In this document: in pieces, positions 24,225 through 38,400 of the stretch
Layout: each line of letters starts with the position of its first letter
Position numbering within the stretch: the stretch's first letter is position 1
Source of the DNA: Streptomyces sp. ISL-87
Lineage (GTDB): Bacteria > Actinomycetota > Actinomycetes > Streptomycetales > Streptomycetaceae
Length of the DNA stretch: 64,000 bases
Direction: 5' to 3'
Assembly: GCF_018614095.1 (NCBI RefSeq)
Contig: NZ_JAGGOY010000097.1
Span: 1 to 64,000, forward strand
Notes under the pieces: generated by a model
Told to the model about the DNA's origin: nothing
Database searches by the model: none
What the model saw: the letters and a program-made list of their open reading frames with translations, nothing else
Made by a program: the position numbers and the translations under genes

Positions 24225-26480
24225 ATGTCGCAGCATGTCCCCATAGCCGTCATCGGCATCGCGTGCCGGTTTCCCGGGGCGGACGACTACCGCCGGTTCT
24301 GGGACGTCATCAGGAACGACCGGTCGCAGGTCGGCGAAGTGCCCCAGGCCCGATGGGACATGGGGGGAGGCGTGCCGGCGGAGGTCTCCGGCGACGATGC
24401 GGGTAGCCCTCCCAGCAGATGGGCCGGCCTGATCGACGATGTGGACTCCTTCGACGCACAGTTCTTCCGCCTCTCCCCGCTGGAGGCGGAAAGCACCGAC
24501 CCGCAGCAGCGGATCATGCTGGAGCTCGCCTGGTCCTGTCTCGAAGACGCTGCCATCGCGCCCAGCGCGCTCTCCGGGCGCGACGTCGGTGTGTTCATCG
24601 GCTCGTTCAACATGGACTACAAGGAGCTTCAGGAGAGGCAACTGCGCGAGGTCGCGGCGCACCACTCCACGGGAACGATCGGCGCCGTCATCGCCAACCG
24701 GGTCTCCCACTTCTTCGACTTCCACGGGCCCAGCGTGGTCGTGGACACGGCGTCGTCCGCCTCCCTGCACGCCCTCCACCTCGCGGTCCAGTCCCTGCAA
24801 CAAGGCGAGTGCGCACTCGCGCTCGCCGGCGGGATCAACCTCGTACTGACCCCGGCCCGGCACACCTCCTTCGCCAAGACCGGCATGCTGTCGCCCACCG
24901 GCTCGTGCCATCCCTTCGACGAGCGAGCCGATGGCTACGTGCGAGGCGAGGGCGGCGGCACCGTCCTGCTCAAGCCCCTCGCGGACGCCGTGCGCGACGG
25001 TGACCACATCTACGGCGTCATCAAGGGCAGCGCCGTGAACCACAGCGGCCGGACGCGCACCCTGACCCATCCCAGCGACGACGCGCAGGCGCAGGTCGTC
25101 GCGGACGCCATCGCCCGGGCGGACGTCTCCCCCGAGACCATCGGATACGTCGAGGCGCACGGCACGGGGACGCCGACCGGCGATCCGGTCGAAATCGCGG
25201 GGCTGGTGGGGGGCTTCCGCAGAGCGCGCGGCGAGACGGTGAACCCGGGTGAGCACAACTACTGCGGGCTGGGCTCGGTCAAGCCCAACATCGGCCACCT
25301 CGAAGCCGCCGCTGGGATCGCTGGGCTGATCAAGGTGCTGCTCGCGATGGAGCACAAGCAGTTACCCGGTCTGCGGGACTTCCAGCGGCTGAACCCGCAC
25401 ATCGACCTGGACGGCACGCCCTTCTACATCGTGGACCGGCCGCGCGAGTGGAAGCCCCTGCGGTCGCGGGCCGACGAACCACTGCCTCGTCGCGCGAGTG
25501 TCAGCTCGTTCGGTATCGGCGGCACGAACGCCCACGTCGTGCTGGAAGAGGCGCCGGCCACCGCGCCGGCCGTTCCGCAGGACTGCCACGCCTACCTCGT
25601 CTGTCTGTCTGCCAGAACCGGCACGGCACTCCGTCGGCGGATCCGCGACGTGCGGGAATGGCTCGACGGCGACGGCTCCGATGCCGACCTGATCGACCTC
25701 AGCGCCACGCTGCTCCTGGGGCGTGAACACCTCGACCGCCGGACCGCGTTGGTCGTGCGCGACCGTGACGAACTCCGGGCGAAGCTGACGCTGCTGCTGG
25801 AAACCGGGCGAGCCGACGACTGCTTCCACGAGCCCGCGGGCACGTCCTCGGGCGGCGGGCCGGCCGGAGCACCGCGGCCCGCCGCCGAGGCCGAGTTCGA
25901 CATCGGCACCGACCTCTCCGCCGCCGAGTACCGGGAGCGGCTGCTGGGCCTGGCGGAGTCCTTCGCCGCAGGACACGACCACCGGTGGGCGGACCTGTTC
26001 ACGTCGCTCCCGGGACGGCGACTTCGACTGCCGACCTACGCGTTCGACCGTCACCGCTTCTGGATCACACCGGACGCCACCGACACGACCGCTCCCACCG
26101 GGACGCCGGCGCCCGCGCCGGGTCGGGAGCCGGTTCCTGCGATCGAGCAGGAAGGACCGGAGCCGGACATGACCGCGCGAACAGGGCGAGGGGAGCGGAC
26201 GGGCACCGACGTCCGGGAACGTGTCGAGGCGGATCTCCGGAGCCTCGTCAGCGGCGTGCTCAAGCTCGCGGCCGACGAGATCCATCCGCGGGACCGGCTG
26301 TCCGACCTCGGGTGCGACTCGGTCGGCAACACGCTGCTCGCCCTCCGGCTGGGCGAGCACTACGGCATCGACATCGCGCCGTCGCTCTTCTACGGGTACT
26401 TCACCCTGGAGATGCTCACGGACCGGCTGCTCGATGAGCCGTACGCCGACGCCGTGGCGGGGAAGTACGCGGCCGCGGAC
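24225..26480 (+). other. Loading module: KS with Ser in place of Cys, then ACP
   Basis: The KS (about residues 5-445) has VDTASSASL where extending KS domains have VDTACSSS: Ser177, codon 24753-24755. Both catalytic His motifs remain (EAHGTGT; KPNIGH). Loading KS domains with Gln or Ser here (for example nystatin's loading KS) decarboxylate malonyl-ACP to give the acetyl starter; that is my inference for this one. The ACP has LSDLGCDSVG with Ser699 (codon 26319-26321). Confidence 0.8.
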
Positions 26481-29400
26481 GAGAACACCGTCGACGGGAC
26501 GGCCCCCGCCGAGGGGGAGGCGTCCACCGTGTCACGGGACGAGCCCGCCCCCGGGTCCCGCCCCGCGACGCCTCCCGGTGACGACGCCGGCGACCGCATA
26601 GCCGTCATCGGGATGAGCGGACGCTTTCCCCAGGCCCGCACGGTCGACGAGTTCTGGCAGTTGCTCGCCGAGGGCCGGGAGGCGGTGACGCCGATCCCCG
26701 CGCACCGGCTGGGCAACTGGGCCGGTGTCGCCGGCACGTCAGAGGTCAGGGGCGGATGGCTGCCCGGCGAAGCCGAGTTCGACCCGCTCTTCTTCGAGAT
26801 CTCCCCCAAGGAAGCCGAGCACATGGACCCGCGGCAGCGTCTGCTGCTGCAGGAGGCGTGGCGGGCCCTTGAGGACGCCGGATACCGGGCGAAGCAGCTC
26901 GGCGACAACACCATGGGCATGTTCGTCGGCGCCGAACAGAGCGACTACCCGGGCCTTGGCGGGGACGAACAGACGTTGACCTCCGGTCACGACGGAATCC
27001 TGGCCGCTCGGCTCAGCTACTTCCTCAACTTCTCCGGGCCGGTGCTGACCGTCAATACGGCGTGCTCGGCCGGCCTGGCAGCCGTGCACCAGGCCTGCCT
27101 GAGCCTTCGCAGCGGCGAGTGCGACACCGCGGTCGCCGCGGGCGTCAGCCTGATGGCCGGGTCCCAGTTCTACGAGCACGCCACCCAGGCCGGGATGCTG
27201 TCGCCCGACGGGGTCTGCTACGCCTTCGACAAGCGTGCCAACGGCATGGTGATGGGCGAGGCGATCGCCGCCGTCGTGCTGAAGCCGCTGGCCAAGGCCC
27301 TCGCCGACGGTGACCGGGTGCATGCGGTCATCACGGCGAGCGGTCTCAACCACGACGGCCGGACCAACGGCATCACCGCGCCCAGCCAGTCCGCGCAGGT
27401 CGCCCTGCTCGACTCCGTGTACCGGCGGTTCGGCGTCGAACCGGCCGACATCGAGCACGTGATCGCCCACGGCACGGGTACCCGGCTGGGTGACCCCATC
27501 GAGGTGAACGCGCTGACCGAGGCGTTCGGCCGGTACACCGACCGGACCCAGTACTGCGCCTTGACCTCGGTCAAGACGAACATCGGGCACACCCTGGCCG
27601 CCTCGGGCGTGGTCAGCCTGATCGCCCTGGTGCAGGCCCTCCGTCATCAGACGGTGCCCGCGAGCCTGCACTCCGAGCAGGAGAGCGAGTACATCGACTG
27701 GACGGGCAGCCCGTTCCGTGTCAACAAGGAGGCCCGGCCCTGGCCGGCCCGGCCGGGGCGCGAGCGGATGGGCGCCGTCAGCTCCTTCGGCATCAGCGGG
27801 ACGAACGTCCACGTCGTGGTGGAGAGCCACGGCGACGGATCGGCCACGCATCCGGCCGTCTCCCGGCCCTCGTACCTGCTCGCGCTGTCGGCGAAGACCG
27901 AGGAGGCGCTCCGGACGCGGGTGGCGGACCTGCTCGCCTTCCTCCGGGCCGGTGGGGCCGATGACGTGGGGCTCGGGCGGATCAGCAGCACCCTGCTCGC
28001 GGGGCGGCACCACTTCGCGCACCGCTGTGCGCTGGTCGCGGACACCCCCGAGGACGCCGAGCGGCTGTTGCAGCAGGTTCTCGACGGCAAAAGGGACCCC
28101 CATGTGTTCCGCGGGCTGTCCGGGAGGGACTTCCGCCCGCAGACCGCGCTCACCGAGTACGGGAACGAGCTGGTGGGGCGGGCCCGCGCGGGAGACCGGG
28201 ACGCCCGGTACCGGGACTCGGTCCGGGCCCTGGCCGACCTCTACTGCCAGGGTTACGAGCTGGCCTGGGAGAACCTCTTCGGCGACCGGCCGCTCCCGTG
28301 CGCGTCGCTGCCCGGTTACCCCTTCGCCCGCGAGACCTACTGGGCCGGCACGGCGAGGTCCGGCCGCGCGGCGCAGCCGCACGCCCTTCCCGCGTCCGCG
28401 GCACTGAACCCGCTGCTGGACAGCAACGTCTCCACACTCCGGTCGCAGCGCTTCGCCAAGCACCTGTCGGCGAGTGAGTTCTTCCTGCGCGACCACGTCG
28501 TGGACGGGAAGATCCTGCTGCCCGGCGTCGCCCACATGGAGATGGCGTACACCGCCTCCCGGCTGGCCACCGGCTCCGACAGCGTTACCCTGCGCGGCAT
28601 CATCTGGGGCCGTCCGATCGTCATGGACGGCGCGTCCCGGACCGTGAACATCGAGCTGACCCCGATCGAAGAGGACGCGCTGGAGTTCGTCATCCATGAC
28701 GGCACCGAGGGAGAACGCACGGTCTTCTCCCAGGGCCGGGCCGGCTACGCCGCCGAGCCGCCGACGCGGCCGCGCGGCGCGATCGACATCCCCGCGATCA
28801 AGGCGCGGTGCACCACCCGCCGGGAGAACGCCGAGATCTTCGCGAGCCTGCGGGAACTGGGGTTCGGGTACGGCGAGACCTTCCAGGCCATGGAGACGCT
28901 GTACTGCGGCGAGACCGAGGCGCTGGCCCGGATCGTGCTGGGCGACGGCCTCGAAGAGGACTACCACCGTTTCACCCTGCATCCCTCGCTGTTCGACGCC
29001 GCGCTCAACGCTCTGCGCGGCATCGGAGAGCAGGACGGCGTGCTGCGCATTCCGTTCAGCCTCGAAGAGCTCGTGGTCTTCGCGCCGATCGCGCGACAGT
29101 CCTACTGCCATGCCACCGTCAACCGGATCGCCCGTGACGGCACGATGAGTGTCGATCTCGCGATCTGCGACGACAGCGGCACCGAGTGCGTTCGGCTCAC
29201 CGGCCTGGTGTTCAAGGAGGTCACGGCCGACAAGAGCGAGGCGTTGCACTACTACGTGCCGCGCTGGACCGACGCCGATGTCGACGCCGACGCCGACGCC
29301 GATGTCGACGCCGACGCCGACGCCGATGTCGATGTCGACGCCGGCTCCGCCCGGGAGGCGCAGTCCACCGGCGCCGGGCGTACCCTGCTCATCCTCGACG

Positions 29401-32400
29401 ACGAGGACACGCGCCGCACCCGACTCGGGACGAGGTACGCGGGCCGCGTGGTGCGCGTGCGGAGCGGGAGCGCGTTCCAGGAGTCGGGACCGGACCTGTT
29501 CACGGTGGACCGCCGCAGTGCCGAGGACTTCGACCGGCTCCTGCGGACCCTGGACGAACGGGACCTGTCACCGCGGGCGATCGTCAACTTCTGGCCGCTG
29601 GACCCGGACCCGTCCGACCTCACCATCGAGCTGGAGGGTTTGCTGCACCTGTTCCGGGCCGTGCACCGGACCGGTACCGAGCAGGAGGTCCAGTACCTGT
29701 CCGTACTGCCGGACCGGCCCGGACCGCAGAGGGCGGCAGCGGAGGCGCTCTCGGGCTTCGGCCGTGCCATGACGCCGGTCGACCACCTGTTCCGGGTGGG
29801 AAGCCTCCAGGTCGCCGACGTGCGGGACGCGCAAGCCGTCGCCGACAGCGTCCTGCGTGAACTCGGCAGGGCGGAGGGCGCCGCCCCGCGGGGCTGGCAC
29901 GAGATCCGGCACGCCGACGGCGTCCGCTCGGAGCGGGTGCTGCGGCCCTGGAACGCGGGGGCGCGCAGCGGTGCTTCCGAGCTGCCTCTCAAGCAGGGCG
30001 GCGTCTACCTCATCAGCGGTGGCGCCGGAGCCCTGGGGCTGCACCTGGGCAGGTACCTCGCCGGGCAGTGCCGGGCGCGCCTCGTCCTGCTCGGCCGCCG
30101 GGAGCCGGACGCTGCGCTGCGGGAGGAGTTCGCCGCACTGGAGGCCGTCGGGGCCGAGGTCCTCTACCTCGCCTGCGACGTGGCCGACCGCGAGAGCGTC
30201 AGCACGGCGCTCGCTGCCGCGCGGAAACGATTCGGCAATCTGGACGGTGTCTTCCACGGTGCGGGCGTCATGGGCGGTACGGGCGTCATGGACGCGGACT
30301 GGGCCGGTTTCGAGGCGGTCCTGGCGCCGAAGACGCACGGAACCGTGCACCTGGACGAACTGACCGCCGAGGACCCGCTCGACTTCTTCCTCGTGTTCTC
30401 GTCCATCGCCGCCTACGTCGGCGACTTCGGACGGGGAAGCTACGCCGCCGCCAACCGGTTCCTCGACGGCTACGTCCAGCACCGGGAGGAGCTGCGGGCG
30501 CAGGGCCGGCGGCGCGGCCGGAGCGTATCGGTCAACTGGCCCTACTGGGACGAGGGCGGCATGCTCGGCGAGCTCGCCGAGGAAGGCCCCGCGAAGACCC
30601 TCTACCGCGACCACTCGGGTCTGCGAGGGCTGCGGACCGAGGAGGGGATTGGGGCGCTGCTGCAGATCCTGATGTCCGACGAGACCCAGGTCGTCGTCAC
30701 GAAGGGCGAGCGTCAGAAGATCGAGAGAGTCCTGCGCGTCGTAGGGGCCGAGCGGGCCGGGGCCGAGCCGGAGCCGGTGGCCGAGAACGAGCCCGTGGCC
30801 GTGGCCGTCACGAAAGGCGTGGAACCGGTGCCCGTCGAGGACTCGGGTGAGATGTTCACACGGACGGTCGAGTACCTGAGGGACCGGTTGTCGCAGGTCT
30901 TCCACATTCCGAAGGGGCGGATCGACACCGCCGCGGAGCTGGGGGAGTACGGCATCGAGTCCATCCAGATCATGGAGCTGATGCGGCTTCTGACGAAGGA
31001 CTTCCCCTCCCTCCCGGGCACGCTGTTCTTCGAGTACCGCACGATCCAGGAACTGGCGGAGTACTTCACCGAGCACCAGGCCGCGCGCCTGACCGAGCTG
31101 CTGGGGCTGGAGCGGTCCGCCGCGGCGGCTCCGGCGACGGTGGCCGCGAGCGCGCCCGCAGCCGCCGTGCCCTCCCGGCCGGTCACGCCGCAGGGCCGGT
31201 TCCAGGAGGTCCGGACCGTCGCCCCCGCCCCTCACGAGGCTCCGTCGGCGAAGGGGGAGAACGGCCGGACCGCGGGACGCCCGCGTGACGTGGCGATCAT
31301 CGGCATGAGTGGCCGGTACCCCAATGCGCGGAACCTCGACGAGTTCTGGAAGGTGCTGGAGCGCGGCCAGGACTGCATCGAGGAGATCCCGCCGCACCGG
31401 TGGGACAAGGACGCGTACTACGCGGCCGAGAAGACGCCCGGCAAGAGCTCCAGCAAGTGGGGCGGCTTCATCGACGGCGCCGAGAACTTCGACGCGCTGT
31501 TCTTCAACATGTCGGCGAACCAGGCCGCGCTGACCGACCCCCAGACCCGGCTGTTCCTCCAGGCCGCCTGGGAATCGATGGAGGACGCGGGGTACACACG
31601 CCAGTCCCTGAGCCCCGGCAAGGCCCGCAAGGTCGGTGTCTACCTGGGCATGATGTGGAACGAGTACCAGCTGCTCAGCGGCGAGGACGTCGTCCTGTCC
31701 GACCGTGCCGCCGCCTCGAACGCCGTCTCGTACTTCTTCAACCTCCACGGGCAGAGCCTGACGGTCGACACCGCCTGCTCCTCGTCGCTGTACGCGATCG
31801 CCATGGCGGTCGAGAGCATCCGGAACGGCTCCTCGTCGCTCGCGTTCGCCGGCGGCGCGAATCTTTCGCTGCACCCCAACAAGTACGTCTCGCTCAGCCA
31901 GATGAACTTCTTCTCCGAGGACGGACGCTGCCGCTCGTTCGGCGAGGGCGGCACCGGCTACGTTCCGGGTGAGGGCGTCGGCTGCGTCCTGCTCAAGCCG
32001 TTCGACCAGGCGGTCGAGGACGGGGACCACATCCACGGTGTGATCCGCGGCGTCGCCACGGTGCACGGCGGCAAGACGAACGGCATGACCGTGCCCAACC
32101 CACTGGCGCAGGCGGACATGGTCGCCTCCGCGCTGGCGGATGCCGGGCTCTCGGCCGAGGACATCAGCTACGTGGAGGGCCACGGCACGGGCACCGCCCT
32201 CGGCGACCCGATCGAGATCACCGGACTGACCCGGGCGTTCCGCAAGCACACCGACAGGAAGCAGTACTGTCCGATCGGTTCGGTGAAGTCGAACATCGGC
32301 CACCTGGAGGGCGCGGCCGGTGTCGTCGCCGTCACCAAGGTCCTGCTCCAGATGCGGCACGGGATGCTCGTGCCCTCCCTCCATTCCGAGCAGCTGAACT

Positions 32401-35400
32401 CGTACATCGACTTCCCGAACTCGCCCTTCTACGTACAGCACCGGCTGGAGCCGTGGGAGCAGCCCACCCGGACGGTCGACGGGGTGCGGCGGACCCTGCC
32501 CCGGATCGCCGGCGTCTCGTCGTTCGGCGCGCACGGCGCCATCGCGCACGTGATCATCGAGGAGTACCGGTCCGAGCAGGAGCAGGCGACACGTCCGGCC
32601 CGGGCGCCGCGTCCAGAGCTGCTGGTTCTGTCGGCGAAGGACGATGCGCGGCTGCGGGAGAAGGCCCAGGCGCTGCTCACGTGGCTGGCCGGGGCCGGCC
32701 ACGACGCCGACCCGGCGGACCTCGCCTATACCCTCCAGGTCGGCCGTGAGGCCATGGAGGAACGCCTGGCGCTGGTCGTCGACGGGCGGGACGCGCTGCG
32801 CGAGCGACTGCGCGCGTTCCTCGGCGGCGAGCAGGAGACCGCGAACGTCTTCCGCGGAGGCGTGCGGCAGCACAGGGACTCCGTCGCCCTCCTCGAAGCC
32901 GACGAGGAGATGCGGGAACTGGTACAGCAGTGGCTCGTACAGGGCCGGCACGACAAGCTGGCCAATGTCTGGGTGAAGGGCCTGGCCCTCGACTGGACGT
33001 CCCTCGCTCGCGACGCCGAGCCGCGTCGCATCTCCCTGCCGACGTACCCGTTCGTCCAGGAACGCCACTGGCTCGACGCGCCCCCCGCGCTCGCGCTCCG
33101 GCCGCCGCGAACGGTGGCCCCGGCCGAGCCGGCAGTGGCGGCCGGCGCCGCGGCACACCCGGCCCGGCCCGCCGGGGAACAGACCCGGCCACTCGCCTTC
33201 GTGGAGGACTGGGAGCCTGCGCCTCTGGACGCGGGAACGGCGCGCGCGCCGCGCGGCATCGTCTTCCTGTGCACCGGAGCGGAGCGTCAGGAGGCGGTCG
33301 CGCGGGCCGCACGGGAACTCGACCCCGGCCTGCACGCGGTGTTCATCGGACGGGGAGACACCTTCCGCACGACGCACCCCGACCGCTACCAGGTCCGCCG
33401 CGGTTCGGCCCAGGACTACCTGGACGCCTTCCGGGACATCGCGGCCGGACCCGCTCCCGTCGACGCGGTCGTCAGCATGGAGGCGCTCGAACCAGGCGCC
33501 GTCGACGGCGACTTCGGTGATGTCGTCCTGACGGTCCAGGCCATCGCCGGCGCCGGGCTCGACGTACGCCGCTACGTGGTGGCCGGGCAGTACCGCGACG
33601 GTCGGGAGCGCGCGCTGCTCGAGGCACATCTCGGCTTCGAGCGCTCGCTGGGCATGGTGATGCCGAAGCTGTCCGTGGCGGCCGTGCTCCAGGACGCCGA
33701 CGATCCACTGCGGCCGGCGGACACCGCCGCCTGGCTGACGAGGCTGGTCGGAGAGCTGCGTCAGGAGCGGGCGGTCAGCGCGCTGTACCACTCGGGCGGC
33801 CGTTTCGTGAGCCGCGTCCGTGAGGTCACGCTCGACGAGAACCGCCGCGGCGCCCTCCGGCACGGCGGCACCTACCTGATCACCGGCGGCTGCGGCGGGC
33901 TGGGGCTCATCGTGGCCCGGCACCTCGCCGAGCACTTCGCGGCGAATCTCGTCCTGACCGGCCGCTCCCCGTTGGACGAGGCACGCCAGGAGGCACTGCA
34001 CGGTCTCGCCGCCGGACAGCGGGTCCTGTACGTCCAGGCGGACAGCTGCGACGCGGACGCCATGAAGCAGGCCGTGACACAGGCGCGCGAGCGCTTCGGG
34101 GCACTGCACGGCGTCATCCACGCCGCCGGTGTCCAGGGGCAGGGCAGCATCCTGGAGAAGGACCTGCGCTCCTTCGAGGACGTCCTCGGCCCCAAGGTCC
34201 GGGGAACGCTGACACTGGACGAGGCGGTGGCGGGCGAAGAGCTGGACTTCGTCTGCTACTTCTCCTCCACCGCCGCCGTCATCGGCGACTTCGGCACCTG
34301 CGACTACGCGGTCGGCAACCGCTTCCAGATGTCCTACGCACGACACCGTGACGCCCAGGTGCGGGCGGGCCGCCTGTCCGGACGGACCGTGGTCGTCAAC
34401 TGGCCGCTGTGGCGCGAGGGCGGCATGGGCTTCGACCACGACACCACCACGATGCTGCTGAAGTCGAGCGGCCAGGACTTCCTGGAGACGGCGGACGGCA
34501 TCGCCCTCTTCGAACGGCTGCTGTCCCAGGAAGCCGCCCAGCACATGATCCTGGTCGGCAAGCCGAGCCGTGTGTCGCGCTTCCTGGGGCTGACGCCCCC
34601 CGCCGACGCCCCGGCGCGACCGGCGGCCGGCGCGGCCGCGGTCCGGCCGGCCGCCCCCGCGGGCGGGGGCGGCCCGGACACGGCGCCGACCCGCGAAGCC
34701 GAGGAACGCCTGGCACACGACCTGCGGCGGATCGTCAGCGCCGCGGTCGACCTGTCCCCGGACAGGCTCTACGAGGACGACAACCTCGCCGACTACGGCT
34801 TCGACTCGGTCAGTCTGGCCGAACTGGCCACCGGCCTGGGCCGGCACTGGGGCGTCGAGGTCACGCCGGCCCTCTTCTACAGCCGCTCCACCCTGCGGAA
34901 ACTGCGGGAGTACTTCGCCACCGAGCACAAGGAACTCCTGGCCGCGTTCTACGGCGACCGGGGCGTCGGCGGCGCCGTCTCCGGGCCTGCCGCGGCGGAG
35001 CCCGCGCCCGCGCGGGACGAGGCGGTCCCCGCCGGCCGGCCGCGCCTCGGCGCCGAGACCGTCCAGGACGCCGCCGGCACCCCGGGCGCGGACGCGGACG
35101 GCGGTGTCCGGGAGCCGCGTACGGAGGACGACGACGCCATCGCGGTCATCGGCATGAGCGGGCGGTTCCCCGGCGCCGACAACCCCTCCGCGCTGTGGTC
35201 GGTCCTCGCGGAGGGCCGCGACGTCGTCAGCCCGGTCTCCCGCGAGCGCCTCGACCTGTGGGGCGAGCCGCAGGACAGCCCCTTCGCGGCGTTCCGCGTC
35301 GGCCAGCTGTCCGGCCCGGACGAGTTCGACCCGCTGTTCTTCGAGATATCCCCCAACGAGGCGCGGAGCCTGGACCCGCGCCAGCGGCTGCTGCTCCAGG

Positions 35401-38400
35401 AATCGTGGCGCGCCCTCGAAGACGCGGGCTGGACGCCCGCGTCGACCCGCAGGATCGGAATGTTCGTCGGGGTCGAGCAGGGGGACTACGACACCCCGGA
35501 CCCCGAGGCGGGCAGCGTCACCGCCAACCACGACGGTATCCTCGCGGCACGCCTGTCGTACCTGCTCGACCTGAGCGGCCCCGTGATGGCCATCAACACG
35601 GCCTGCTCGTCGGGGCTGGTCGCCGCTCACCAGGCGTGCGCGAGCATCCGTGCCGGCGAGTCCGACGTCGCCCTCGCCGCGGGCGTCAGCCTGATCACCA
35701 CCTCGCAGCTGCTGACCCGTACCCGACAGGCCGGCATGCTCTCCGAGGACGGCGTCACCTACGCCTTCGACAAGCGCGCGAACGGGATGGTGCTCAGCGA
35801 GGCCGTCGCCGTCGTGGTGCTGAAGCGGCTTTCGGCGGCGGTGGCCGACGGCGACCGGATCCACGGCGTCATCCGTGCCAGTGGCATCAACTACGACGGC
35901 AGGTCCAACGGCATCACCGCCCCGAACGGCGATGCCCAGACCGCGTTGCTCCGCGACACCTACCGGCGGCACGGCATCGACCCGGCCGACATCGACTACG
36001 TGGTCGCCCACGGCACCGGCACGCGGCTCGGCGACCCCGTCGAGGTCAACGCGCTCAACGACGTGTTCCGGAGCTTCACCGACAAGCGGCGCTACTGCGC
36101 TCTGACGTCCGTGAAGCCGAACGTCGGGCACACGCTTGCGGCCTCCGGGCTCGTCAGCCTCATCGGGGTCCTGCAGGCCATGCGCCACGAGACGATCCCC
36201 GGGTCCCTGAACTGCGTGCAGGAGAACGAGTACATCGACTGGAAGGACAGCCCGTTCTTCGTCAACAAGACGAACCGGGCCTGGCCCCAGGCCGCCGGGC
36301 GCGGAAGGACCGCCGCCATCAGCTCCTTCGGCATGAGCGGCACCAACGCGCACATGGTGGTCGAGAGTCGCCCGGAGAGCCGAGAGAACGAGGTCACGGA
36401 GATGTCCGCCCACCTGCTGGCCCTGTCGGCCAAGTCCGAGGAGTCGCTGCGGCAGCGTGTCGCCGACCTGATCGACTTCTTGGAGGACCCCGAGCAACCG
36501 CACGGCCTGAGGGACGTCGGCGCGACGCTGCTGGACGGGAGGCCCCACTTCCGGCACCGCTGCGCCGTCGTGGCCCGCGACGCCGCCGAGGCGGTGCGCC
36601 TGCTGCGCTCGTGGGCCGCGGACGGGCAGGACCCCGACGTCCTCACCGGCGAAGTGCCCAAGGACTTCGCGCCGAACGACGCGGCCCGGCAGGCCGGGGA
36701 CCGGTTGCTGGAGGAGGCGGCCGGACCGCACCACGACAGCAACGGTCTCCGGGACGCGCTGCGCGCCGCGGCGAGGGCCTACTGCCAGGGGTACGACCTG
36801 GCGTGGCGCCGGCTGTTCGGCGGCCGGCGCACCGCGCCGGTCGCGCTGCCCGGCTACCCCTTCGCCAGGAAGCGCCTGTGGCGGCAGCACACGAACCGGC
36901 CGGCGGCGAACGGGCTGTTCACGGCCGTACCCGGCCGTGGCGTCGCCACGGGACTCCGGTTCGACACGACGCTCACCGGATCGGAGTCCTTCCTGCGCGA
37001 CCACGTCGTGGCCGGGGAGAAGATCCTGCCGGGCGTCGCCCACCTGGAACTGGCCCGTGCCGCCCACGCCGCGCTCCCCGCGCGGCAGAACGCGCCGACG
37101 GCCGGCATCACGTTCCGCGACGTCGTCTGGCTGCGGCCGGTGAGGGTCGGGGACGCCCCGCTCGACCTCCACGTCGAACTGGAGCCGGAGGGCGCCGCAG
37201 GGACCCGCTACCGCGTCCTGGCTCGCGGAGCCGACGGTCCCGTCGTGCACAGCCAGGGGCGCATCGAGCCCGGTGGCGGACCGGTGGCCAGGCCACGGCT
37301 CGACCTCGCGGCCCTGCGGACCGAGTGCGGCCGCTACGAGATGACCGCGACCGAGATGTACCTCGTCTACCGGCGTCAGGGCATCGCGTACGGGCCCTCC
37401 TTCCAGGGAGTGAGGCGACTCCTCGTGGGAGACGCCCAGGTCCTCGCCGAGGTGGCGCTGCCCGAGATGCCCCAGTACGGCATGGATCCGCAGGTGCTGC
37501 CGCCGGGGCTGCTGGACGCCGCACTGCAGTCCTCCGCCGGCCTGAGGCACGGCGGCGCCCTCCACCTTCCCTACGCCGTCGAAGCGGTGGAGGTCCTCGC
37601 CCCCTGCGAGCCGGTCATGTGGGCGTGGCTCAGGCGCACCACGGAGAGCGGCGACACGTTCGACGTCGACCTGTGCGACGCGCACGGCGAGGTCTGCGTG
37701 CGGTTCAGGGCCTTCCGCACCCGGCCCCTGCCCGCGGCGGCCGAGCCGCCGCCGGTGTCGGAGCGGCCCGCCGCCGGGAGCCCGGTGCTCCTTGAGCCGC
37801 GCTGGGAGCCCGTCCGGCCCGTCCTGTCGGCGGACGGCGGCGGGCCGGGGGGGCGGACGCTGCTGGTCGGCGCGGACCCGGAGGAACTGGCCTCCCTCCT
37901 CACGGGGCACGGGGAGGACGTGGACGTCCTGTTGCTGCGGGCCGACGACACCGTCGACGGCCTGCGGGAGCGGCTCGCGCGCGGTGGGCCCTACGGCAGC
38001 GTCGTCTGGGTCGCGAGCGGCGGTGCGACGGTGTTCCTGGAGAGCGAGGGCCTGATCACCCGCCAGGAGGAAGGCGTGTACGCCGGTTTCCGGCTGGCCA
38101 AGGCGCTGCTGGAACTCGGCTACGACAAGCGGGACCTGGAGTGGACCGCCCTCACCGTCCGCAGCCAGGGCGTCGTCGACACCGACCGCGTCGACCCGAC
38201 CCACGCCGGCGTGCACGGCCTGCTCGGGTCGCTGGCGAAGGAGAACCCGCGGTGGCGGATGCGCCTCGCCGACGTGGAGGCGTTGCTGGAGGGGGTGCTG
38301 CGCGAGGCGCTGCGCCTGCCGGCGGAGCCGTCCGGCGACAGCTGGGCCCACCGCGGCGGCCACTGGTTCCGGCAGAACCTGGCACCGGTGACGTTCGACG

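Noticed and set aside
25556..26060. Possible AT domain after the loading KS
   Set aside because: The stretch is only about 165 residues and lacks GHSxG; it is the usual post-KS remnant found after every KS here.
26590..27831. KS of module 1 as an inactive KS because of the unusual NTACSAG and ANGMVMGEA text
   Set aside because: The Cys and both catalytic His (HGTGT, NIGH) are present; the variant is shared with the module 3 KS and marks a clade, not loss of function.
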